Assembly: GCA_031422315.1 (NCBI GenBank)
Contig: JANOQN010000014.1
Span: forward strand, 1-64,000
Source of the DNA: JANNYA01 sp031422315
Lineage (GTDB): Bacteria > Pseudomonadota > Gammaproteobacteria > Xanthomonadales > SZUA-5
Length of the DNA stretch: 64,000 nucleotides
Direction of reading: 5' to 3'
Position numbers and translations under genes: made by a program. Each line of letters begins with the position of its first letter. Position 1 is the stretch's first letter. The notes below the pieces were generated by a model that was not told where the DNA came from, did not search any database, and saw nothing but the letters and a program-made list of their open reading frames with translations. Below, in pieces: positions 43,668 through 53,795 of the stretch.

Positions 43668-45131
43668 TTAACGATGCATGAAAACAGCATTGCAGACGGC
43701 AGCAAGTGGCGCCCAATACACGCCAAGCACGACGACAACCAGCGTGTTGCAGGCTAGCACCCAGCGCACATCCACTGTGGCAAGCGGCAACACGTCGCTT
43801 TCGGGCGCGTCGAAATACATGGCTTTAATGACTTTAAGGTAATAGAACGCGCCGATCACCGCACAGATTGCTGCGATTAACACAACTGCAGCGAAGGTTT
43901 TGCCGAGCGCAACCGCGGCCATAATGACTTGCAACTTCGCCCAAAACCCAACCAGCGGCGGAATACCCGCCAGTGACGCCATGACTAACAGCATTAAAAA
44001 CGCCATCCAAGGTGAGCGCTTATTCAAGCCTTTGAAATCATCGATTTTGTCGAATTCCAGGCCTTCGCGGGCAAAGCTCATGATCACGCCGAACGCGGCA
44101 GCTGTCGTCAGCGCGTACACAATCGTATAAAACAGCACCGCTGAATAGCCCTGCGCGCCGCCATTGAGCAGCCCCAGAAAGATAAAGCCAACGTGCGAAA
44201 TAGTGGAATACGCCATTAGCCGCTTGAGGTTGTATTGCGCTAGCGCGGCCAAATTGCCGACCAGCAGCGAGCCAATGGTCAGCAGCGCTAGCATCTCCTG
44301 CCAGCGCGGCTGCAGCACGTGCAAGCCTTCGGTAAGCAAGCGAAACGCCATGCCGAGCGCAGCTAATTTTGGCACGCTGGCAATAAACGCCACCACGGCT
44401 GTGGGCGCGCCTTCGTACACATCGGGCAGCCACATATGAAATGGCACTGCGCCAAATTTAAATGCTAAGCCGATGATAATAAAAGTTAAAGCAAAAGCCA
44501 TCAGGATGATTTTGCCTTGATCGCCGGTGGCTATTTCAAACAGCTTTTGATTGATTTCCCGCAGATCCAGCGAACCGGTAATGCCAAACAGCAAGGAGAA
44601 GCCATACAGCAGCAGGCCAGAGGCGATTGCGCCCAGCACGAAATATTTCATGGCCGCTTCGGTTGAAGTGCCATTATCTCGATCCAGCGCGACCAGCGTG
44701 TAGGTGGCGAGCGCCATGAGCTCAAGCCCCAAATAGACGGTGACCAAATTGCCGGCGGACACCAGCACCATCATGCCGAGCACGGCAAACAACGAAAGCA
44801 CATAGAAATTGCCGAAGAACTGCCGCCGCATGCTGAAAAAATGCCGGGCGTAGACAAACACAATCGCCGTGGCGAGCAGCATAAACAGCTTAAGCACATC
44901 AGCCAGCGCATCGCGCACTAACATGCCATCCAACAAACGCTGCTGCGCGCCGTAGCTAAAGTCAATCGTGATTAAAAAAGCCACGCCAAGCAATGAAGCC
45001 ATAGCACACACAAACAGCCAGTGCCGATTGCGCTCGCTCAAAAACGCTTCCAGCAGCATCAGCGTCAATGCCGCGATCAGCATCGCGACTTCCGGCAAAA
45101 TCGGCATCAAGTCAGACCAGGATTGAATCAT
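43668..45131 (-). CDS. nuoN: NADH-quinone oxidoreductase subunit N
   Basis: A 487-residue membrane subunit of complex I, one of three antiporter-like proton-pumping subunits, with about 14 spans. The proton-path segments VPFHMWLPDVYEGAPTAVVA and LKRLMAYSTISHVGFIFLGL are present, and the key lysines and Glu of the family can be seen in these. Last gene of the operon; its start overlaps the nuoM stop by four bases. Confidence 0.97.
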   Translation of the reverse strand: MIQSWSDLMPILPEVAMLIAALTLMLLEAFLSERNRHWLFVCAMASLLGVAFLITIDFSYGAQQRLLDGMLVRDALADVLKLFMLLATAIVFVYARHFFSMRRQFFGNFYVLSLFAVLGMMVLVSAGNLVTVYLGLELMALATYTLVALDRDNGTSTEAAMKYFVLGAIASGLLLYGFSLLFGITGSLDLREINQKLFEIATGDQGKIILMAFALTFIIIGLAFKFGAVPFHMWLPDVYEGAPTAVVAFIASVPKLAALGMAFRLLTEGLHVLQPRWQEMLALLTIGSLLVGNLAALAQYNLKRLMAYSTISHVGFIFLGLLNGGAQGYSAVLFYTIVYALTTAAAFGVIMSFAREGLEFDKIDDFKGLNKRSPWMAFLMLLVMASLAGIPPLVGFWAKLQVIMAAVALGKTFAAVVLIAAICAVIGAFYYLKVIKAMYFDAPESDVLPLATVDVRWVLACNTLVVVVLGVYWAPLAAVCNAVFMHR

Positions 45132-46702
45132 TTCGCGCCCTCCGGGCTAATCTCAGTGCCGCCTATTGAGCCGATTTGCGCGCCTGCTTCCTGCGGCAAC
45201 TTGCTGGTGGTGATTTGCTCGACTAAACGCAACACGCTCGGCTGCATAACGTCGGTAAAGGGTTTAGGGAACAGACCAAAATACAGCACATAAATCGCCA
45301 GGGTTCCCATCAATACCCATTCGCGCGGATTTAAATCGTCCAGCGTTTTGACATGTTTATGCGTGATTGGGCCTAAAAATACGCGCTTGAGCAGCCACAA
45401 GGTATAAGCCGCGCCCAAGATCAGCGCGGTAGCGGCGGCAAAGCCTATCCAAGGATTGGCCTGCACGGCGGCTAGAATCACCATAAATTCGCCGACAAAA
45501 CCTGAGGTGCCCGGCAAACCGCAGTTCGCCATGCCAAAGAAAATCGCGAACGCGCCAAAATAAGGCATGGACGTGAGCACACCGCCGTAATCGGCAATTT
45601 CGCGCGAATGCACGCGGTCGTACAGCACGCCAATCGCGCCGAACATCGCCGCTGAAACAAAGCCGTGGCTCAGCATCTGCATCAAGCCGCCTTGAATGGC
45701 TAACGCCGCAGTATCCGCCCTGCCCTGCACTGCCAGCTGATACGCCAAGAACAGTCCGAGCGTGACAAAACCCATGTGCGAGATCGAAGAATAGGCAACT
45801 AGCTTCTTCATATCTTGCTGCACCAGCGCAACTAAGCCGATGTAAATCACCGCGATCAAGCTCAGCGCGATCAAAATGTACGCGTACGAGGCGGCCGCGT
45901 CAGGCGTGATCGGCAGTGAGAACCGCACAAAGCCGTAGCCACCGATTTTTAGCATGATGGCGGCCAAAATAATTGAGCCGCCGGTCGGCGCTTCGACGTG
46001 CGCATCCGGCAACCAAGTGTGTACCGGGAACATCGGGATTTTGACCGCAAACGCGGCGAAAAAAGCCCAGAACAGCCAGAACTGCTCATCCGCCGTCAAA
46101 CTCAGCGCGGTCCACTCCGATAGCGCAAAGCTGTCACCACTTTTTTGATACAGATAAATCAGCCCGAGCAACATAAAAATCGAGCCCAGGAAGGTGTACA
46201 AAAAGAACTTGATTGACGCGTAAACCCGGCGCGGCCCGCCCCACACGCCGATGATGATGAACATCGGAATCAGCATCGCTTCGAAGAACACGTAAAACAG
46301 CATGGCGTCCATCGCGCAGAACACGCCAATCATCAAGCCTTCCAGCACCAAAAATGCCGCGTAATATTGCGCGACTTTGCGCTCTATTACTTCCCAGCTA
46401 GCAATCAACACGAGCGCAGAAATGACTGCGGTCAGCAATATCAGCGGTAGTGCAATGCCATCCACGCCGACGTGATAATAGATGTTGAATGCGGGCACCC
46501 AGGCCAGCTTTTGCACGTATTGCATGTTGGCGCTGCTGACGTCAAAACCGACCCACAAATTGATCGCTAAAAACAGCACAACTAATGATCCAACTAACGC
46601 AGTGGCTTTAGCGGCCTCAGCGCGTTTTTCGCCCAGCGCCAGCACGACGACTGCAGTCAGCATCGGCAAGCCGATGAGCAAGCTAAGTAAATAAGAATCC
46701 AC
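45128..46702 (-). CDS. nuoM: NADH-quinone oxidoreductase subunit M
   Basis: A 524-residue antiporter-like membrane subunit, about 14 spans. Signature segments: FEAMLIPMFIIIGVWGGPRR (with the conserved Glu), VKIPMFPVHTWLPDAHVEAP and MKKLVAYSSISHMGFVTLGL. It pumps protons in the membrane arm. It starts at 46702, eight bases after the nuoL stop, and overlaps nuoN by four bases. Confidence 0.98.
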   Translation of the reverse strand: MDSYLLSLLIGLPMLTAVVVLALGEKRAEAAKATALVGSLVVLFLAINLWVGFDVSSANMQYVQKLAWVPAFNIYYHVGVDGIALPLILLTAVISALVLIASWEVIERKVAQYYAAFLVLEGLMIGVFCAMDAMLFYVFFEAMLIPMFIIIGVWGGPRRVYASIKFFLYTFLGSIFMLLGLIYLYQKSGDSFALSEWTALSLTADEQFWLFWAFFAAFAVKIPMFPVHTWLPDAHVEAPTGGSIILAAIMLKIGGYGFVRFSLPITPDAAASYAYILIALSLIAVIYIGLVALVQQDMKKLVAYSSISHMGFVTLGLFLAYQLAVQGRADTAALAIQGGLMQMLSHGFVSAAMFGAIGVLYDRVHSREIADYGGVLTSMPYFGAFAIFFGMANCGLPGTSGFVGEFMVILAAVQANPWIGFAAATALILGAAYTLWLLKRVFLGPITHKHVKTLDDLNPREWVLMGTLAIYVLYFGLFPKPFTDVMQPSVLRLVEQITTSKLPQEAGAQIGSIGGTEISPEGAK

Positions 46703-46710
46703 GAGTGTCC

Positions 46711-48795
46711 TTAGCGGTAAATGACGAAAAAGCCGAGCATGACGATCAAACCCAAGATCATCGTGAAGGCATATTGATAGAGATAGCCGCTTTGCATTTG
46801 ACGCGTGCCTGCGCCCAATCGCCCGATTAAGCCCGCCGTGCCGTTCACCAGCAAACCGTCGATCAAACCGCGATCACCCACCAGCGCTAGCGCTTTACCT
46901 AGCTTGACGCTACCGGTCGCGAACACCGCTTTGAAAATCTCGTCAAAATAGTATTTGTTATCCAGCAGCCGGTAGACAGGGCCCAAAAAGCCGCGTTCGC
47001 GATCTTTTTTGTAATCTGCTTTCCAATACAGCAATGTAGCCAGACCAAAACCAGCCAGCGCTAAAAAGAACGGCGTAGCCATAAAGCCGTGTAAGGCAAA
47101 CGCCATTGGCCCGTGTGCTAAATGTTCTTGCACCGCCTTCATGCCACTGGATTCGGGGAACAGCCCATAGAAGTTTTCCGCAAGCATCGGCGTTGCGAAG
47201 AAATAGCCGATGATTAATGAGGGAATCGCCAATAAAATCAGCGGCAACGTAACTACCCAGCCCGGCTCTTTCGGCGGCGAGTTATCGTGGTGTGCGTGAT
47301 CGTGATCGTCGTCGTGACTATCGTGAGCGCCATCATGAGCATGATCGTCGTGATGCGCAGCGTGACTGGCAGGCGCATGATCATCGTGACCGTGCGCAGC
47401 GTGGCTGTCATCATGACTGTCATGGCCAAAGCGCGCCTGCCCATGGAATGCCAGATAAAGCAATCGGAACGAGTAAAACGCCGTCACGAATACGCCCGCC
47501 ATCACGGCAAAATAAGCATAGCCAGAGCCCGCGCGTTGGCTGTAGTGCACCGCTTCAATGATCGCGTCTTTGCTGAAAAAGCCGGATGTGCCTGGAAAAC
47601 CGGTCAAAGCTAAGGTGCCGACCCAGGCAGTAGCAAAGGTAATCGGCAGCAGCTTTCGAAGCCCACCCATTTTGCGGACGTCTTGCTCATGATGCATGGC
47701 AATGATGACCGCGCCCGCGCCTAAAAACAGCAGCGCTTTGAAAAATGCGTGCGTCATCAAATGGAAAATGGCCGCCGCATACGCGCTGGCACCGAGCGCG
47801 ACGGTCATGTAGCCTAATTGCGAGAGCGTGGAATACGCCACGACGCGCTTAATATCGTTTTGCACCACGCCAATCAGGCCCATGAACAGTGCGGTCGTCG
47901 CGCCAATCACCAAAATGACGCTGAGCGCCATCTCTGACATTTCAAACAGCGGATGCATGCGCGACACCATAAAAATGCCGGCGGTGACCATGGTCGCAGC
48001 GTGGATCAACGCGGAAATCGGGGTAGGGCCTTCCATCGAATCCGGCAACCAAATATGCAGCGGCACCTGCGCGCTTTTGCCCATCGCTCCGACGAATAGC
48101 AGCAGACACGTTAACGTAGCGACAGACCACTGTGCATTGCCCCAGACATTGATCGTTTCAGTACCAATCCGCTCCGGCGCCAGTGCGAAAATCGTCGCGT
48201 AATCCATCGACCCGGTATACATCAGCACCAGGCCAATACCGAGCAAAAAGCCAAAATCACCGACGCGATTGACAATAAACGCCTTCATGTTGGCAATCAC
48301 AGCGGTCGGGCGCTTGAACCAAAAACCAATCAGCAAGTAGGAGACCAAACCAACCGCTTCCCAGCCGAAAAATAGCTGCAGCAGATTGTTGCTCATGACC
48401 AGCATTAGCATCGAAAAGGTAAATAAGGAGATGTAGGCAAAAAAGCGCTGGTAGCCGGGATCATCTTTCATATAGCCGATCGTGTAGATATGCACCATCA
48501 AGCTGACCGAAGTGACTACCAGCATCATCGTCGCGGTGAGCTTATCAACCCAAAAGCCAGCGCTCGCGTTTAGGTTTCCAATTTGAAACCAGGTGTAGAT
48601 ATTCTCGTTGTAAGTCGGCGCACCATCGCCAAGCAGCTTGAACACGTAAAGACTCAGCGCGAAACTGATGGCCACGCCAGCAATCGTGGCGATGTGCGAG
48701 CCGGTGCGGCCAATCAAGCGCCCAAAAAACCCGGCGATAATCGCGCCCACGAGTGGCGCGAGTGCAATGCTCAGCAGTAAATTTTGTGTCAGCAT
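46711..48795 (-). CDS. nuoL: NADH-quinone oxidoreductase subunit L, with His/Asp-rich loop
   Basis: A 694-residue membrane subunit, the largest antiporter-like part of complex I, with the C-terminal lateral helix expected after the main 14 spans. Family segments: FFGWEAVGLVSYLLIGFW, SAQVPLHIWLPDSMEGPTPI and IKRVVAYSTLSQLGYMTVAL. Between spans near residue 455-505 (about 47281-47432) a run of some 50 residues is almost only His, Asp, Ala and Gly (HGHDDHAPASHAAHHDDHAH is part). The loop makes the protein longer than the roughly 610 residues of E. coli NuoL. It may bind metal ions; this is inference. Confidence 0.97.
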   Translation of the reverse strand: MLTQNLLLSIALAPLVGAIIAGFFGRLIGRTGSHIATIAGVAISFALSLYVFKLLGDGAPTYNENIYTWFQIGNLNASAGFWVDKLTATMMLVVTSVSLMVHIYTIGYMKDDPGYQRFFAYISLFTFSMLMLVMSNNLLQLFFGWEAVGLVSYLLIGFWFKRPTAVIANMKAFIVNRVGDFGFLLGIGLVLMYTGSMDYATIFALAPERIGTETINVWGNAQWSVATLTCLLLFVGAMGKSAQVPLHIWLPDSMEGPTPISALIHAATMVTAGIFMVSRMHPLFEMSEMALSVILVIGATTALFMGLIGVVQNDIKRVVAYSTLSQLGYMTVALGASAYAAAIFHLMTHAFFKALLFLGAGAVIIAMHHEQDVRKMGGLRKLLPITFATAWVGTLALTGFPGTSGFFSKDAIIEAVHYSQRAGSGYAYFAVMAGVFVTAFYSFRLLYLAFHGQARFGHDSHDDSHAAHGHDDHAPASHAAHHDDHAHDGAHDSHDDDHDHAHHDNSPPKEPGWVVTLPLILLAIPSLIIGYFFATPMLAENFYGLFPESSGMKAVQEHLAHGPMAFALHGFMATPFFLALAGFGLATLLYWKADYKKDRERGFLGPVYRLLDNKYYFDEIFKAVFATGSVKLGKALALVGDRGLIDGLLVNGTAGLIGRLGAGTRQMQSGYLYQYAFTMILGLIVMLGFFVIYR

Positions 48796-48798
48796 GCG

Positions 48799-49104
48799 CT
48801 AGCCCCGCAGTGTGTCGAGTTCTTCGACATTGATCGTGCGGCGGTTTCTAAACAGCACCACCAAGATGGCCAAACCAATCGCGCTTTCGGCAGCAGCGAC
48901 GGTCAGGATGAAAAACACGAACACTTGCCCATCCGCTATCCCTAAAAATCTGGAAAACGCGACGAAATTAATGTTGACGGCGAGCAACATCAACTCAATA
49001 CACATTAGCAAAATAATGACGTTCTTACGATTGATAAAAATGCCGGCAATGCTCAAACAAAACAAAATCGCGCTTAGCGCTAAATAGTGCGGCAAAGTAA
49101 TCAT
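48799..49104 (-). CDS. nuoK: NADH-quinone oxidoreductase subunit K
   Basis: A 101-residue membrane subunit with three spans, typical length. The segment MCIELMLLAVNINFVAFSRF carries the conserved membrane Glu (first), and the second Glu lies in AAAESAIGLAILVVLFR; both take part in the proton path. Its start overlaps the nuoJ stop by four bases and nuoL follows after three bases. Confidence 0.97.
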   Translation of the reverse strand: MITLPHYLALSAILFCLSIAGIFINRKNVIILLMCIELMLLAVNINFVAFSRFLGIADGQVFVFFILTVAAAESAIGLAILVVLFRNRRTINVEELDTLRG

Positions 49105-49763
49105 TTCGCGGCTCCTATTACGGTATCCAATGGCTGCGCCGCGCTTTCAGGCTCGGAGAGTGCAACCGGTACCGAGGCTTCCATGCTTACCAGCTTCAAA
49201 CGCTGCGCTTTAGTGACCAACACCTGCGCATTCGGGTCTTGGGTTTTCAGCCCAGTTCGCTTGCGCAGCGTCAGCGCCACCGCAGCGATCGCGGCCACTA
49301 ACAGCACCACCGAAGCCACTTCAAACGGAAACGCGTATTTGGTAAACAGCAGCATGCCGACTTCTTCCGTGTTGCTGTAGCCGACCGGCGTTTTCGCCAT
49401 CGGATCAAAGCTCAGGCCAAAATACTTCGCGCTTAATAACGCCAGCATTTGAAACAGCATGACGCCCGCAACTAGCAGGCCAATCGGCAAATAGCGGGCA
49501 AAGCCTTCGCGCAGCGGATCGGCTTTGATATCGAGCATCATCACGACGAACAAGAACAGCACCATGACCGCGCCGACGTACACCACAATCAGCGCGATGG
49601 CCAAGAATTCCGCGTGTAGCAGCACCCAAGTGCCGCTGGTACTGACAAACGCGAGCACTAAAAATAACGCGGCATGCACTGGATTGCGTGACAGCACCAC
49701 GCCGATGCCAGCCAGCACAGTGACACTGGCGAACAAATAAAACAGCAGCAGTGAGATCGTCAT
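49101..49763 (-). CDS. nuoJ: NADH-quinone oxidoreductase subunit J
   Basis: A 220-residue membrane subunit with five spans. The pi-bulge helix region YVGAVMVLFLFVVMMLDIKA is the family signature. The C-terminal 50 residues are polar and longer than the shortest homologs. It lies between nuoI (34 bases away) and nuoK (four-base overlap). Confidence 0.96.
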   Translation of the reverse strand: MTISLLLFYLFASVTVLAGIGVVLSRNPVHAALFLVLAFVSTSGTWVLLHAEFLAIALIVVYVGAVMVLFLFVVMMLDIKADPLREGFARYLPIGLLVAGVMLFQMLALLSAKYFGLSFDPMAKTPVGYSNTEEVGMLLFTKYAFPFEVASVVLLVAAIAAVALTLRKRTGLKTQDPNAQVLVTKAQRLKLVSMEASVPVALSEPESAAQPLDTVIGAAK

Positions 49764-49797
49764 AATGAAATTGTCATAGAGTTTGATTCATTTAGGG

Positions 49798-50295
49798 CTA
49801 CCGAAATTCAGCGTCAAGCGTACGGGCATCGGCAATCTCTTTTTCAAGTCGATCACCAATCGCCAGCAGTTTGGCTTTGGTAAGGATATTTTCACCGCGA
49901 TTGTCGAAGTGATATTCGTGGACGTCGGTTTCAACAATGGAATCGACCGGGCAAGATTCTTCGCAAAAACCGCAGAAGATGCACTTGAACAAATCAATAT
50001 CGTAGCGCGTGGTGCGGCGCGTACCGTCGCTGCGCTGCTCGGACTCAATCGTGATCGCCAACGCCGGGCACACGGCTTCGCACAGCTTGCAAGCAATACA
50101 GCGCTCTTCGCCATTCGGGTAGCGCCGCAGCGCGTGAATGCCGCGAAAGCGATTCGATTTCGGCGTTTTTTCATCCGGATAGCGAATCGTGTAGCCGTAG
50201 CTTGCGCCTTTAAAGAAATACTTCAGCGTCAGCCAAAGCCCGCCGAGCAGTTCAAGCAAAAGCAAGCTTTTGAGAAATTGGATGATTTTTTTCAT
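49798..50295 (-). CDS. nuoI: NADH-quinone oxidoreductase subunit I
   Basis: A 165-residue peripheral subunit with two [4Fe-4S] clusters (N6a and N6b) that pass electrons towards the quinone site. The cysteine motifs are CIACKLCEAVCP and CIFCGFCEESCPVDSI. The N-terminal helix tethers it to the membrane arm. Nine bases separate it from nuoH. Confidence 0.98.
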   Translation of the reverse strand: MKKIIQFLKSLLLLELLGGLWLTLKYFFKGASYGYTIRYPDEKTPKSNRFRGIHALRRYPNGEERCIACKLCEAVCPALAITIESEQRSDGTRRTTRYDIDLFKCIFCGFCEESCPVDSIVETDVHEYHFDNRGENILTKAKLLAIGDRLEKEIADARTLDAEFR

Positions 50296-50304
50296 GGATA
50301 TTCC

Positions 50305-51348
50305 TTATGCGCCCCGCTCAACCCAGCCCAAAGTAAACAGCAGCGCGGTTACGACGATCCAAACCAGCGTAATTGGAATCAGGATTTTCCAGCCCAAGCG
50401 CATGATTTGATCGAAGCGAAAGCGCGGAAACGTGGCGCGAATCCACAAATAGCCGAACAAAAAGCCGAGCGCCTTGACGATTAGCCAGATAACACTATCG
50501 GCGCCTAACCAGCCAAAGCTAGCCGGGAACGGTGAAAGCCAGCCGCCCAAGAACATAATCGCGGTCAGGAACGACAGCAAAATCATATTGGCGTATTCGG
50601 CTAAGAAAAACAGTGCGAACGCCGAACCGGAGTATTCCACGTGGAAGCCCGCGACGATTTCGCTCTCACCTTCGGCGACGTCAAACGGTGCGCGATTCGT
50701 TTCCGCCACACCTGATATGCAATACACCACAAACATCGGCAGCATCGGCAGCCAAAACCACTCAAATAGGCCCATATTGCCGCGCTGAGATTCAACAATA
50801 TCTGTTAAATTCAGCGAACCCGAACCGATCAGCACGCAAATCAGCGCAAAACCCATCGCTAATTCATAGCTAACAATTTGCGCGGCGGCCCGCAAAGAAC
50901 CAAGCAGCGCATATTTGGAATTCGACGCCCAGCCGGCAATCAAAATGCCGTAAACCGAGAGCGATGTCATGGCCAGCAAAAACAACAATCCCGCGTTGAT
51001 GTTGGCCAGCGCGCCACTGCCACCCGCGCTAAAAGGCACCACCGCCCACGCCGCTAACGAAGGCCCCAAACACAACAGCGGGGCCAAAATAAACAGCACT
51101 TTGTCGGCATTTGCCGGAATATGCAGCTCTTTAAACACCATTTTGAACACATCGGCAAACGGCTGCGCGAGCCCTAACGGCCCGATTTGATTCGGGCCCT
51201 GGCGCACCTGCATAAAACCGATGACTTTGCGTTCGGCGTAGGTCAAAAACGCAACGCACAGCGTCACGCTAATGGTCAGCATGACTACCTGTAAGTACGG
51301 AAAGAACGTATTCCAAACCCACATTGCCGAATTAACCAAAGTATCCAC
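50305..51348 (-). CDS. nuoH: NADH-quinone oxidoreductase subunit H
   Basis: A 347-residue membrane subunit that forms the quinone tunnel together with NuoB and NuoD; eight spans. The signature texts are ERKVIGFMQVRQGPNQIGPL near the N-terminus and ETNRAPFDVAEGESEIVAGF in the quinone-site loop, with the conserved acidic residues. It starts eight bases after the nuoG stop. Confidence 0.98.
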   Translation of the reverse strand: MDTLVNSAMWVWNTFFPYLQVVMLTISVTLCVAFLTYAERKVIGFMQVRQGPNQIGPLGLAQPFADVFKMVFKELHIPANADKVLFILAPLLCLGPSLAAWAVVPFSAGGSGALANINAGLLFLLAMTSLSVYGILIAGWASNSKYALLGSLRAAAQIVSYELAMGFALICVLIGSGSLNLTDIVESQRGNMGLFEWFWLPMLPMFVVYCISGVAETNRAPFDVAEGESEIVAGFHVEYSGSAFALFFLAEYANMILLSFLTAIMFLGGWLSPFPASFGWLGADSVIWLIVKALGFLFGYLWIRATFPRFRFDQIMRLGWKILIPITLVWIVVTALLFTLGWVERGA

Positions 51349-51356
51349 GCGCGCTC

Positions 51357-53786
51357 CTAGCGTTTTTGCAGCTGAACTACGCTGCCGGTAATGGGCAAAT
51401 CAAGCGTCGCATCAAGCCCAGCTGCGACGATAAATCCGCCCTTTGGCACGCTGCGATCTACCACTACCGCCATGCTTGAGCTACCCAAAGTAACTGCAGC
51501 ACCCGCACTAACGCCAATGCCGAGCGCGTCCTCAGGATGCAAATGCACGGCAGGTTTTGCAGCAATCACGGTGGCTTGCAACGCGCTCGATCTACGTAAA
51601 ACCGCATCAGTAGAGTAAATGCTAGTCAGCGCTTGTAGCACTAATCCGCGCTCACTGCTGCGCGCCGGAGCGGCTAATGCAGACGCGCTTGGCTTTGCAA
51701 AATCGAGTGCTAAAGCGCTCGTTAGCTCAGCGTGCAGCTCGCTATAATCGTTAAAAATGAAGCCGGGCAAACCCAACTCCGCGCCTAGCACGCGCAAAAT
51801 TCGCCAGCAAGCGCGTACATCGCCGGGCGCACGCGTCGCTGGCTGCACGGTTTGTACAAAGCCTTCCGCGTTGACGTAGGTACCTTCGGTTTCGGGCGGC
51901 AACGCGCTCGGTAAAATCACATGCGCCAGCGTTTCCAATGTTGGATTGACGAAGCTGCCGATCACGATCACGCAATCGGCCTTGGCAATCGCTTCCAGCA
52001 CATGATTGCCAAGCGCAAAATCGTTGATTTCAGCGGCGCATAAGATGTATGCCCGGCGCGGCTGTTCAATCATTTGCCGAGCGTTCAAGCCGGGCGTTGC
52101 AACGGCGGCGCCACCGGTAGTTCGGTGCGGCACTGCGCCCATGCGCCATGCGGCGGCAGCGTTTGAAGAATCAGGCATTTCATCAAAACCAGCGCCCGTT
52201 GCGGCGGCAACAAATTGTGCGCACGCGCGCAAAATTGCTGCACTCGGGTGCTGCGCGGCATGCTCGCCAAACAAAATCCGTGCGGGCTGCTGCGTTTTTA
52301 AACCTTCGATAATTGACTTAGCATTGTCAGACACCAGCGCGCCGGTCAGCAGCTGCACCAACTCAGCAGGTGCACTTACCCCGCAAGATTCAACTGCTGC
52401 TTTAGCCAATGCCAAAGCGTAGCCAACCTGATTCTGCGCGTGCCCGATGAGTTTCTGCTCAAGCTGAAAATGAAAGTCGAAATCCGCCGGATTAATCGCG
52501 TAAATCTTCGCGCCCTGCTTCCAAGCTTTACGAACCCGATGACCCAAAATCGGTGCGTCCATGCGCGGATTGCAGCCCATTAGCAAAATTGCACGCGCTC
52601 GCTCGATATCCGCCAGCGGTGCACTCAGGCGCGGTGCTAGCTTGCGGGCGCTGTCGTCAGAAAAATCCAGCTGGCGCAAACGATGGTCAATATTGTTTGA
52701 GCCAATTCCGCGCGCAAAACGATTCAACAGCAGATAATCCTCAGCCGATGCCATGCCGCCCACCAGCACGCCGATTTGCTCGGGCCCGTGCAGCGTGGCA
52801 ATTTCACGCAAATGATCTTTGGCGAAGCTAATCGCACCCGCCCAATCGGCGTCTCGCCAAATGCCACCGCTTTTCACGCGCGGCTTAGTGGCTCGCTCGG
52901 GGTGTTTGAGCGCTTCATGGCTAAAACGGTCGCGATCTGAGAGCCAGCTTTCGTTGATGGCTTCATTATCACGCGGCACCGCGCGCATGGCTTCGCCTCG
53001 GCGCGTGTGCAGATATAAATTCGAATGCAGACTGTCGTGATAGCCAATGTGCGCACGCGCGACGAGCTCCCACGGCCTGGCGCGAAAGCGAAACACTTTA
53101 TTGGTCAACGCGCCGACCGGGCAGACGTCAATAATATTGCCCGAAAGCTCAGTGCGGATCGATCGGCCAATATAGGTGCCGATTTCCAACGTTTCGCCGC
53201 GCCCCATGCCGCCTAATTCGGTAGTTCCAGCGATTTCGTCCATAAATCGCACACAGCGGGTGCAGTGAATACAGCGCGTCATTTCAGTGGCAATCAGTGG
53301 ACCTAAGTCTTCATCGGCCACGACGCGTTTGTCTTCGGTAAATCGGCTGACGCTGCGGCCGTAGCCCATCGCCACATCTTGCAGCTCGCATTCGCCACCT
53401 TGATCGCATATCGGGCAATCGAGCGGATGATTGACCAGCAAAAACTCCATCACATTGCGCTGCGCCGACAGTGCTCGCGCGCTTTGCGTGTGGATTTTCA
53501 TGCCTTCCATAACCGGCGTGGCGCATGCGGGCTGCGGTTTGGGCGCTTTTTCAACTTCCACTAGACACATACGACAGTTCGCAGCAATTGGCAGCTTGTC
53601 GTGGTAGCAAAAACGGGGGATTTGCACGCCAATTTTGTCGGCGGCTTGAATAATCATCGAGCCCTTTGGAACTTGCAGCGCGCGCCCGTCAATCTCAATA
53701 TTGACGTGGTCGGGTGCAGTTACAGGCGCACTCATCGGCGCGGCAGTAGGCGCAGATGCAGGCGGGGCGGCGGTTTGTGCGCTCAT
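51357..53786 (-). CDS. nuoG: NADH-quinone oxidoreductase subunit G
   Basis: An 809-residue peripheral subunit. A Pro/Ala-rich N-terminal extension of about 25 residues comes before a [2Fe-2S] ferredoxin domain (FCYHDKLPIAANCRMCLVEV, CATP). Then come the His-coordinated and [4Fe-4S] clusters (NHPLDCPICDQGGECELQD, CIHCTRCVRFMDEI, and DVCPVGALT), and the molybdopterin-oxidoreductase-like domain (from about 245) which has lost its cofactor. It carries electrons from NuoF to NuoI. Nine bases from nuoF. Confidence 0.97.
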   Translation of the reverse strand: MSAQTAAPPASAPTAAPMSAPVTAPDHVNIEIDGRALQVPKGSMIIQAADKIGVQIPRFCYHDKLPIAANCRMCLVEVEKAPKPQPACATPVMEGMKIHTQSARALSAQRNVMEFLLVNHPLDCPICDQGGECELQDVAMGYGRSVSRFTEDKRVVADEDLGPLIATEMTRCIHCTRCVRFMDEIAGTTELGGMGRGETLEIGTYIGRSIRTELSGNIIDVCPVGALTNKVFRFRARPWELVARAHIGYHDSLHSNLYLHTRRGEAMRAVPRDNEAINESWLSDRDRFSHEALKHPERATKPRVKSGGIWRDADWAGAISFAKDHLREIATLHGPEQIGVLVGGMASAEDYLLLNRFARGIGSNNIDHRLRQLDFSDDSARKLAPRLSAPLADIERARAILLMGCNPRMDAPILGHRVRKAWKQGAKIYAINPADFDFHFQLEQKLIGHAQNQVGYALALAKAAVESCGVSAPAELVQLLTGALVSDNAKSIIEGLKTQQPARILFGEHAAQHPSAAILRACAQFVAAATGAGFDEMPDSSNAAAAWRMGAVPHRTTGGAAVATPGLNARQMIEQPRRAYILCAAEINDFALGNHVLEAIAKADCVIVIGSFVNPTLETLAHVILPSALPPETEGTYVNAEGFVQTVQPATRAPGDVRACWRILRVLGAELGLPGFIFNDYSELHAELTSALALDFAKPSASALAAPARSSERGLVLQALTSIYSTDAVLRRSSALQATVIAAKPAVHLHPEDALGIGVSAGAAVTLGSSSMAVVVDRSVPKGGFIVAAGLDATLDLPITGSVVQLQKR

Positions 53787-53795
53787 AAGACGTCC

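Noticed and set aside
47287..47613. Plus-strand frames and apparent repeat opposite the nuoL His-rich loop
   Set aside because: They arise from the low-complexity His/Asp codons of nuoL and are not a CRISPR array or a gene.
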